Both the position numbers and the translations under genes were made by a program. Under the pieces are notes generated by a model. It saw only the letters and a program-made list of their open reading frames with translations. It made no database searches and had not been told where the DNA came from. 64,000 nt of DNA from JBAXPV01 sp037132075. GTDB taxonomy: Bacteria; Bacteroidota; Bacteroidia; Bacteroidales; CAIXZF01. The stretch spans positions 58,540-122,539 of the forward strand of contig JBAXPV010000007.1 in NCBI GenBank assembly GCA_037132075.1, given 5' to 3'. Shown here one piece after another: positions 26,352-32,611 of the stretch. Numbering within the stretch: position 1 is the stretch's first letter; every line of letters starts with the position of its first letter.

Positions 26352-27686
26352 TTATCTCGCGATGACGAGCTTTTGGAAATAATCGCTGTTGCCGTTTTGA
26401 ATCCGTATCACATACAATCCTTCTTTAAAGTCACTGGTATTTACGGTTGAAACATTCTTCTGAATGCGTTCCTGACGAAGCATTTTTCCTGTGATGTCAG
26501 AAATGTTGATTTGTGCATTATTACAAATGGGCTCAGAAATATTGATTGTAAAGTCAACTGAAGCTGGATTCGGATATAGAAGCCATTTGGCACTTGTTTC
26601 AATGGTTCCTATTCCAACAGTTCCGCCGAACTTAACGTCATCCCAATAATAAGTCTGTGCACCGGCACTGGCACCAGTCGTTCCGAAGTTAAAGAAGATA
26701 GATGCCTTATTATAAGCGTTTGCGAAATTAATGGCAGCCGTGCCTGATGCCTGGTTGCTGAAGTCAAAGATAAGAGTCTCCCAGGTCGAAGCTACGGTAG
26801 TGAGGGCTTCAGTTTCAACGCTGATGGTTGGGTTGTTAGCGGCTTCTACCTTCAGGCGGATCGGAGTTCCTGCGGCGGGTGAATATACCCTGACATTCAT
26901 CTTTGTCGCTCCCGGAGCAAAAGGAACTGCAGTAGCAAACCCGTTGGTACCACCAATGGTTGTACCTGCCCAGCTTACTGCAGTGGCCGTCTTAATGGTC
27001 TTTGCCACCATATTACTGGCGTTGGTTGGGTCAGGTTCGATTACTGAATTGTTGCCGCCAAAATCGGTCAGGCCGTAGTTGAGCAGGCTGTTGTCGAAAG
27101 TAACCGGTAAATTGAGGGCCGGAGGAGGGATAGAACCGCCAAATTGCATGTCATCCCAATAATAAGTCTGTGCACCGGCACTGGCACCAGTCGTTCCGAA
27201 GTTAAAGAAGATAGAAGCCTTATTATATGTGTTTGCGAAGTTAATGGCAGCCGTGCCAGAGGCCTGGTTGCTGAAATTAAAGATCAGGGTTTCCCATGTG
27301 GAAGCCACGGTAGTGAGGGCTTCAGTTTCCACGCTGATGGTTGGGTTGCTGGAATCTTCCACCTTTAAACGGATCGGAGTTCCTACGGCAGGGGAATATA
27401 CCCTGACGCTCATCGTTGTAGATCCTGCGGCAAAAGGAATCGCTGTAGCAAAGCCCGTAGTTCCACCAACGGTAGTTCCAGCCCAGGTTTCTGCTGTGGC
27501 AGTTTTGATAGTCATTGCCACCGTATTACTGGCATTTGTCGGATCCGCCACGATCACGGAACTGTTGCCTCCGAAGTCGGTGAGACTGTAAGTGACCGGA
27601 GTCAATTCGAAATTAACGGGAAGATTCAATTGAGCATATCCACTTAAAGTGAATAGCAGGCAAAATAGAAAAGTAAATGATCTCAT
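26352..27686 (-). CDS. Secreted protein with two near-identical ~165-residue modules and T9SS sorting domain
   Basis: 444 residues: signal peptide (to about 19), module 1 (about 20-184), module 2 (about 191-355), then a Por-type C-terminal sorting domain (from about 367, WLLYPNPASVDFTI to the end). The modules are offset by 171 residues and share long identical runs such as ISVETEALTTVASTWETLIF and FNFGTTGASAGAQTYYWDD. Each looks like a jelly-roll carbohydrate-binding module; similar domains accompany laminarinases in Bacteroidota. No catalytic domain is present. It may be a surface glycan-binding protein regulated by the facing sensor, though that link is positional only. Confidence 0.8.
   Translation of the reverse strand: MRSFTFLFCLLFTLSGYAQLNLPVNFELTPVTYSLTDFGGNSSVIVADPTNASNTVAMTIKTATAETWAGTTVGGTTGFATAIPFAAGSTTMSVRVYSPAVGTPIRLKVEDSSNPTISVETEALTTVASTWETLIFNFSNQASGTAAINFANTYNKASIFFNFGTTGASAGAQTYYWDDMQFGGSIPPPALNLPVTFDNSLLNYGLTDFGGNNSVIEPDPTNASNMVAKTIKTATAVSWAGTTIGGTNGFATAVPFAPGATKMNVRVYSPAAGTPIRLKVEAANNPTISVETEALTTVASTWETLIFDFSNQASGTAAINFANAYNKASIFFNFGTTGASAGAQTYYWDDVKFGGTVGIGTIETSAKWLLYPNPASVDFTINISEPICNNAQINISDITGKMLRQERIQKNVSTVNTSDFKEGLYVIRIQNGNSDYFQKLVIAR
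26622..27629. repeat. Intragenic tandem duplication of about 0.5 kb
   Basis: Two copies of a segment about 495 bp long with 513-bp offset encode the two modules of the secreted protein. Near 26637-26702 and 27150-27215 the copies are identical over 66 bp, showing recent duplication or gene conversion. Confidence 0.85.
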
Positions 27687-28042
27687 GTTTGATTATTTAT
27701 GATTATTAAGTACTCAAATTAGTTCCTTCACTTCAAGGTAATTGCGAATTCTAAAATTGAAGCTTGAAAGCCACAATCGATTGCATTTACGCATTTACGA
27801 AGGCAAATATAGGGTGGCATGAGGCCTTATGTTTTTGCAAAGTCACAACAAAAACACATCATTTTGCAGATTTGCTTACATCAAAAATACATCAACAGAA
27901 GATTAAAAGTCTGAAAATCAACTTAATATGCTTATCGATATATTAAAATATCATACATCAATTGATCCCAGGGAGAGCCGGAGGTGCGGAGGGAAAAAAC
28001 AGCCAGAACTTTAATTTACCAGGTATTCATTGAGGACATCGC
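27687..28042. other. Intergenic region, nothing recognised
   Basis: 356 bp, AT-rich, upstream of the two-module protein on one side and downstream of a short zinc-ribbon reading frame on the other. I see no tRNA, strong hairpin or convincing small gene. Confidence 0.5.
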
Positions 28043-28159
28043 TTACATGGCAGGCATGTGATATTTTTTGGCTGAAGGTTTTTTTGAACAGGACCGTGAG
28101 GTAAGGCTTTGAATAGAGGACGCTCTGGTCCCGCAGCATTTACAAAAGACAGTAGCCAT
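28043..28159 (-). CDS. 38-residue zinc-ribbon-like microprotein
   Basis: ATG at 28159 opens a 38-codon frame ending TAA at 28045-28043. It reads C6-K-C-C9-G then SSIQSLTS, C24, K-K-P and a late Y-H-M-P-A-M. This matches the repeated unit of a small Bacteroidota protein family I recall, with CxxCG, SSI-x-LT, C-x-(K/R)-H-P and H-x-P-A near the C-terminus, in which cysteines and histidines would bind zinc. Here only one unit is present and the usual HP is KP, so it may be a remnant of a longer two-unit gene or a true minimal version. Function is unknown. Confidence 0.55.
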   Translation of the reverse strand: MATVFCKCCGTRASSIQSLTSRSCSKKPSAKKYHMPAM

Positions 28160-28224
28160 GGTATTTTATTTTTTATTTTTGAGAATTGCCAAAATTAAAA
28201 ATTCATTTCAAAAGTAACATGGGA

Positions 28225-28707
28225 TTAGATCTGCTTATTTAAAGCATCTAATAAAACGCCATAATCGTATTGAAGATCTTCGTGTAAGCTTGTTAATTTC
28301 TTGCGGATTAAGTCAATTTGTCCTTCATATAGATTGACAAGTCGTGTATTTTTATGGATAGAAGGTTTAAAATGCTTCAGTTTGTCGCAAAAATAGAGCA
28401 GCAGCTCAACTTCGGTTTCTTTGTTTTTCGAAAACCGGATGTACTTTTTAATGTTGAGTAAGATCTTCCGGGTGCTTTTCTTGATGAGATAATAACTTGA
28501 TTTATTGATCAGGGAAAATTGTTCATCGATCTCGGTTTTGATGTTTTTGATATAGGACAATTCATCTGATGATTCAAACAGGAGATAGGTTAAAAGTTCT
28601 TTATTCTCTTTTTTTGATTTAGCCAGCCGCAAACAGATCTCAAGCATTTCTGCGGGAGAGCAGTTGATGAGTTCTTCTTTGAGTTCTTTTGTAGTGAAAG
28701 TCTTCAT
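28225..28707 (-). CDS. Conserved hypothetical helical protein
   Basis: 160 residues from ATG 28707. I chose this start because it lies 13 bp after the DsbA-family stop; a longer in-frame start would overlap that gene by 180 bp. The protein is helical and charged (KELKEELINCSPAEMLEICLRLAKSKKENKELLTYLLFES), with no signal peptide or membrane helix, so it is probably cytoplasmic. I recall similar Bacteroidota proteins of unknown function with the ELIxCSPxEMxEICLRLAK opening. It appears to form an operon with the DsbA-family gene. No enzymatic motif is visible. Confidence 0.75.
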   Translation of the reverse strand: MKTFTTKELKEELINCSPAEMLEICLRLAKSKKENKELLTYLLFESSDELSYIKNIKTEIDEQFSLINKSSYYLIKKSTRKILLNIKKYIRFSKNKETEVELLLYFCDKLKHFKPSIHKNTRLVNLYEGQIDLIRKKLTSLHEDLQYDYGVLLDALNKQI

Positions 28708-28720
28708 CGATCGGCCTTCC

Positions 28721-29374
28721 TTACGATCTTTCTTGCCATGTGGAAAATGATTTTTCCAGTGTTTGTGTAAATAGGTCGATGGGTTGAGCGCCCGATACTG
28801 CGTATTTCCCATTGAAAAGGAAGAAGGGAACCCCTTGAACCCCAACCTGGTGCGCTTCATAAATGTCACTGCGAACATCATCGGCATAAATTTCGTCATT
28901 GAGCGCAGCTTTCAATAATCCTTTGTCTAAGCCAATTTCGGTGCCCAATTGAACCAGGGTATCCGTATCGTCGATATTTTTCCCATCACAGAAGTAAGCC
29001 TGGAACAACTTCTCCTCAGCTTCACCTTGTTTGCCATGATGTTTTGCAAAATGAGTCATGCGATGCGCTTTGAAAGAATTGGCTACAACTGCCTTATCCA
29101 AATGATAGACCAGGTCCGACTTTGCAGCCATATCTGAAACATAATCATTCATCCTTTTGGCTTCTTCAGGGCTTATTCCTTTGTGTGCAGCCAGGTAGTC
29201 ATGGATACTGATCGTAGGGTCCGTTTTCATATCGGGTGAAAGCTGAAAGCTTTTCCATACCACCTCAATCTTGTCTTTCTCCGCAAACTGATCCAATGCC
29301 GATTCAAACCTTCTTTTCCCTATATAGCAAAAGGGGCACATCACATCACTCCATATCTCGATCGTCATTTTCAT
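28721..29374 (-). CDS. DsbA/FrnE-family thioredoxin-fold oxidoreductase
   Basis: 217 residues with the FrnE-type opening IEIWSDVMCPFCYIGKRRFE, redox motif C13-P-F-C16, the helical insertion (AHKGISPEEAKRMNDYV) and the cis-proline region VQGVPFFLFNGKYAVSGAQP near residue 180. There is no signal peptide, so unlike DsbA itself it is cytoplasmic. FrnE proteins act as dithiol oxidoreductases or isomerases, sometimes in stress responses or polyketide modification. It is followed after 13 bp by a small conserved hypothetical gene. Confidence 0.93.
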   Translation of the reverse strand: MKMTIEIWSDVMCPFCYIGKRRFESALDQFAEKDKIEVVWKSFQLSPDMKTDPTISIHDYLAAHKGISPEEAKRMNDYVSDMAAKSDLVYHLDKAVVANSFKAHRMTHFAKHHGKQGEAEEKLFQAYFCDGKNIDDTDTLVQLGTEIGLDKGLLKAALNDEIYADDVRSDIYEAHQVGVQGVPFFLFNGKYAVSGAQPIDLFTQTLEKSFSTWQERS

Positions 29375-29524
29375 TTGAATAAATTTGTGAATCTGTCTAG
29401 TTTCAGTATTAAAATAATGGCTTTAAAAGTATAGAATATTTTATTAAACATCTTATACGAAGCTAAATCAGGATTGCTGAATCTCGTAATCCTGCAAAGC
29501 CTGGGGTAAAAAGGAAGCTGGATT

Positions 29525-30550
29525 TTACATTTTAATCATCCTTTTCGCAAATAACCGCTTCCCGTCATTCATTCTGAGGATATAGGCTCCTGCTGGTAAA
29601 ATGCGGGTGTCAATAGTACTGTGGTTGTTTCCTTTCCGGGCCTGGAAGATCAAGTCTTTGATGGGATGGCCTGAAATGTCAAATAATGATATGACTACAG
29701 GACCGGATTCTTCGCTTTCGAATTCGATCGAGGTTTCTGTTGAGCATGGATTTGGATTAATAGAAAACGTAGGATTGATATTGTTTGTTACGGCCAATCC
29801 TGTTGTATTGGCCTTTCCGGTTCTGAAGATTTGAAATTGTATCATCCCGCCATTGCTGCCTATTGGAAAATTTAAGGTATCACTTAGGGTGTCAGTGGGG
29901 GTATAGAATATTCTGAATTTATAGTCGAAGGGGCCTGTCAGCACGACATTGGTATCGAAGTCACAGCTGAATTCGCTTCCTGCCAGCGATGGGATTTGAC
30001 TGAATTTAAGCGTGTCGTTTGCGCGGTTCGTGACACTAAGTTCGAGGGTGTCAGTGTTGCCAATAAATACCATTTTGTTTATTGCGACCGTATCCGATAC
30101 CGCCATCAGCAAAGGGGCATAGGTTGAGGTTATCGGAAGTCCTGAGCTTATCCAGTTACCGAGGCCACCGATCATGTTAACGGTAGCCGGAAAGCCGAGG
30201 CTGTACATCAGGTTGTATGTCTGGTAACTGCGGCTTCCTCCTGAACAGTGAATGAGGTATATTTTGTTTTTGGGAAGCTGGTTGATCAGCACGCTAAAGT
30301 TTGGGTCACTATAGTCGCGGTTGATGGCCCCCAGGATGTGTGAAGGATCGTATTCTGCTGGAGTTCGTACGTCAAGGATGACAAAATCCGGGTTTTGTGC
30401 GTTGGCCTGGACCAGGCTGTCGCATTGTGTAACACTGAATTGAGCATGGATGGAATCCAGGCTCCAGCTGCTAGCCAGCGTGATGCCATAAAAGCAGCAC
30501 ATCAGGCTGCACAGGCAGCATGTCAGGATCGTTGATTTGGCAGGATTCAT
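29525..30550 (-). CDS. Secreted rhodanese-like protein with T9SS sorting domain
   Basis: 341 residues. A cysteine-rich hydrophobic N-terminus serves as signal peptide. A single rhodanese domain (about 40-140) has the DVRTPAEYDPSHILGAINRDY motif and active-site loop H101-C102-S-G-G-S-R-S, so the persulfide cysteine C102 is present. A middle region (about 145-255) looks like an immunoglobulin-like beta-sandwich. The C-terminus (NPNPCSTETSIEF to FAKRMIKM) is a Por sorting domain, sending the protein out by type IX secretion. Extracellular rhodaneses are uncommon. It is a single gene with no sulfur-metabolism neighbours; a role with external sulfide, thiosulfate or metals is speculation. Confidence 0.87.
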   Translation of the reverse strand: MNPAKSTILTCCLCSLMCCFYGITLASSWSLDSIHAQFSVTQCDSLVQANAQNPDFVILDVRTPAEYDPSHILGAINRDYSDPNFSVLINQLPKNKIYLIHCSGGSRSYQTYNLMYSLGFPATVNMIGGLGNWISSGLPITSTYAPLLMAVSDTVAINKMVFIGNTDTLELSVTNRANDTLKFSQIPSLAGSEFSCDFDTNVVLTGPFDYKFRIFYTPTDTLSDTLNFPIGSNGGMIQFQIFRTGKANTTGLAVTNNINPTFSINPNPCSTETSIEFESEESGPVVISLFDISGHPIKDLIFQARKGNNHSTIDTRILPAGAYILRMNDGKRLFAKRMIKM

Positions 30551-30665
30551 AGCGGTGTCTTAAGATGGGGTCTCACATCCAAAGATAAGAATTTTATTAA
30601 AGCTTTGTTAACAATATGCTCCTTAAATCAGAACTATCTTTGTTGCGAATATTAGAAATAAAATA

Positions 30666-31463
30666 ATGAAATCAACAATTATAATCGCATTGTTCTTTCT
30701 TTCTGTATTTTCAGGCTTTTCACAAAATACCAGGTTTACATATAACGGAAGAACCAGTCCTGCTCTTAGTAAATCAGGGCTCAATGAAGCCAGGTTTCTG
30801 GGTGAAGTTACGCCTGATTTAATCCATAAAATCGAAATGCCGAGTGAAGATTTTCTCTTGTTTAAAAAATTTCTGGAGCTGCAGCACGAAATCTCTCCTT
30901 TTCCCCCCGGAAACTATAGTAACCTTATTGATTTTATTTCTGTTGAAATCACCGCAACCTGCGAGGCTAAAGTCCGGAATGCCAAAAGCCCTGGAGATCA
31001 GTTTAATAAGAACCAAATAAGCATTTTAAAAGCGGTCGATTTGGGTACTGAAATCCGCATTAATATTAAATTCAAATGTAAAAACCAGGATCTCGGACGC
31101 CCTGAATATGAGCATAAAGTTTTCGAAGGGGGATTCGGAGTAGAAGTTATTCCTGATGTAGAAGCTAAATACCCGGGCGGAAACAAACAACTGTCAGAAT
31201 ATTTTCAGACGAAGCTGTTCGATAAAGCCATAGATCCAAAATCCTATGCGAAAATTCAAAATGGCGGTGTGAAATTCACGGTTGACGAGAAAGGCCAGGT
31301 AGTGAATGCTAAAATGGCATGGTCAACATCGGATCCGAAGATTGACAAATTAATCATTGAGGTAGCGAAAAAAATGCCAGGATGGAAGCCCGCTGAAAGT
31401 CCGAAAGGCGTGAAGGTCAAACAAGAATTTGAGATTCCCTTATCGTTTGGCGGTGGGTGTTAA
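30666..31463 (+). CDS. Exported protein with TonB C-terminal-like domain
   Basis: 265 residues with a cleavable signal peptide (cut near GFSQ, residue 19). The N-terminal half (about 20-155) is unrecognised. The C-terminal part, from VIPDVEAKYPGGNKQLSEYFQTKLF to VKQEFEIPLSF, matches the TonB C-terminal domain as used in many Bacteroidota proteins (PGGxxxLxxYxxxN-type opening and VDEKGQVVNAKMAWSTSDPKIDKLIIEVAKKMPGWKPA). It lacks the N-terminal membrane anchor and proline-rich stretch of real TonB, so it is probably a periplasmic protein using the fold for other contacts. It stands alone. Confidence 0.8.
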   Translation: MKSTIIIALFFLSVFSGFSQNTRFTYNGRTSPALSKSGLNEARFLGEVTPDLIHKIEMPSEDFLLFKKFLELQHEISPFPPGNYSNLIDFISVEITATCEAKVRNAKSPGDQFNKNQISILKAVDLGTEIRINIKFKCKNQDLGRPEYEHKVFEGGFGVEVIPDVEAKYPGGNKQLSEYFQTKLFDKAIDPKSYAKIQNGGVKFTVDEKGQVVNAKMAWSTSDPKIDKLIIEVAKKMPGWKPAESPKGVKVKQEFEIPLSFGGGC

Positions 31464-31813
31464 GGTTGTTGGCTGATGTCTTTTGTAAACTTGATTTTAC
31501 CTCATTAATGAAAATACGGTCTTGTTATTGACGATCTCAGACATAATTACCAGAATGGCTATTCCTCTGGCAAGTCAGCGGTTTTGTCTCTTTTATAGGT
31601 AGTCTTGTCAGTATGTTTTTAATTGGGTGGCAGCACATTGAACCGCCTGTAGGCAGAATTAACCAGTTTTTATCTGATCATTGTTAAGAACATAGCAATA
31701 AAATGTAATTTAGTTGGATGATTGCCATGTATTTTTTTAATTGAAAATTCAGAAATTTGCAATAACAGATCACATCAGTATAAATATAACAGTAGCCGAT
31801 ACCACGAAGATCA

Positions 31814-31835
31814 GGTTTGTGACATTTCACAAACC
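31814..31835. promoter_or_regulatory. Palindrome ggtttgtga-N4-tcacaaacc in the NTF2-like gene leader
   Basis: Perfect 9-bp arms at 31814-31822 and 31827-31835 with a 4-nt centre. The TGTGA-N4-TCACA core resembles half-sites of CRP/FNR-family regulators, though E. coli CRP spacing is 6. It ends 34 bp before the ATG, so it may be an operator or an RNA hairpin in the leader. Confidence 0.6.
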
Positions 31836-31855
31836 GATCCCGCTCAGTACTAACC

Positions 31856-31863
31856 AAAGGAGG
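31856..31863 (+). promoter_or_regulatory. Strong Shine-Dalgarno sequence (unusual here) fixing the NTF2-like start
   Basis: aaaggagg lies about 6-7 bases before ATG 31870. Other genes in the window mostly lack such a sequence, as is normal in Bacteroidota. It decides the start in favour of 31870. Confidence 0.65.
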
Positions 31864-31869
31864 TTCACC

Positions 31870-32337
31870 ATGAAAAACAAAGCCGGAATTGCATTTATAG
31901 TCACATTAATTTGTTTGACGGGATTCTTTTTTCAAAAAGTTCATGCCCAGGAAAAATGGAACCCGGCACAAACTGAAATCCTGAAAATTGTCAATGATTA
32001 TTATGCCGCTTTTGCAAAGGGCGACATTAAGGCTTATCTGGCTTATATCCATCCCGATTTTGAGGGCTGGAACAACAAAGCTCCCTTGCCACGTAAAAAG
32101 GAACAAATAGAAAAGATGGCCAATGCTTTTTTCCAGGGAAATAAAGTGATCTCATTCAGTTTGACACCGCTTTCAATAAAGACCTATGGAACCATGGCCT
32201 TTATGCATTATACCTTCAGCATCGACATCGAAGGAAAAGATGGAAAAAGGAGCATAATGGCGGGTCGTTCCACTGACATCCTGGTTAAACAAGATTCGCA
32301 CTGGCTGATTGTTGGTGACCATAACGAAGAAAAATAA
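31870..32337 (+). CDS. Exported NTF2/SnoaL-like fold protein (DUF4440 type)
   Basis: 155 residues from the ATG at 31870, which is preceded by a strong Shine-Dalgarno sequence and gives a good signal peptide (cut near VHAQ, residue 27). The mature part has the NTF2-like pattern: an N-terminal helix (ILKIVNDYYAAFAKGDIKAYLAYIHPDFEGW), then strands SFSLTPLSIKTYGTMAFMHYTFSI and a C-terminal SHWLIVGDHNEEK. Such proteins are small cone-shaped folds used as enzymes or binding domains; no catalytic set is evident. It is unlinked to neighbouring genes and is followed by tRNA-Leu on the other strand. Confidence 0.85.
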   Translation: MKNKAGIAFIVTLICLTGFFFQKVHAQEKWNPAQTEILKIVNDYYAAFAKGDIKAYLAYIHPDFEGWNNKAPLPRKKEQIEKMANAFFQGNKVISFSLTPLSIKTYGTMAFMHYTFSIDIEGKDGKRSIMAGRSTDILVKQDSHWLIVGDHNEEK

Positions 32338-32444
32338 TGCGGTTTCCATAGTGATTTCCAGTGCCCTGGTTAAGGAGGAAAAAATAAGAGCGAATATGTT
32401 CGTGGTCACTTTCGCCCCCACACTCACACTCGCTCTGATTTTTG

Positions 32445-32528
32445 TACCCGGAGCCGGAATCGAACCGGCACGAGATTACTCTCATTGGTTTTTGAGACCA
32501 ACGCGTCTACCAATTCCGCCATCCGGGC
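32445..32528 (-). tRNA. tRNA-Leu (anticodon CAA)
   Basis: The minus strand from 32528 reads GCCCGGATGGCGGAATTGG, the class II tRNA-Leu opening with TAGACGC in the D region. The anticodon arm TTGGT-CTCAAAA-ACCAA gives anticodon CAA for codon UUG. It has a long variable arm, the T-loop GGTTCGATTCC, and the acceptor closing TCCGGGT with A73 at 32445. The 3' CCA is not encoded. Length is 84 nt. Confidence 0.96.
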
Positions 32529-32541
32529 GTGGTGACCGCAG

Positions 32542-32549
32542 CAAAGGTA
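32542..32549 (-). promoter_or_regulatory. TAnnTTTG promoter element of tRNA-Leu
   Basis: On the minus strand TACCTTTG lies 13 bp before the mature 5' end of tRNA-Leu, a position expected for transcription starting just before the tRNA. Confidence 0.6.
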
Positions 32550-32611
32550 GTAATATTTTTTTGGTAATTAAACCTTAAAGGGATTTTTGATAAACTGGAG
32601 CCCTTTGCGAA

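Larger units (their letters stand above)
31464..31869. other. Intergenic region upstream of the NTF2-like gene
   Basis: 406 bp, with no recognised gene. The part nearest the NTF2-like gene holds the palindrome and Shine-Dalgarno sequence listed separately. An open frame that runs into the NTF2-like gene from 31741 begins with TTG and shows no protein-like features. Confidence 0.5.
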
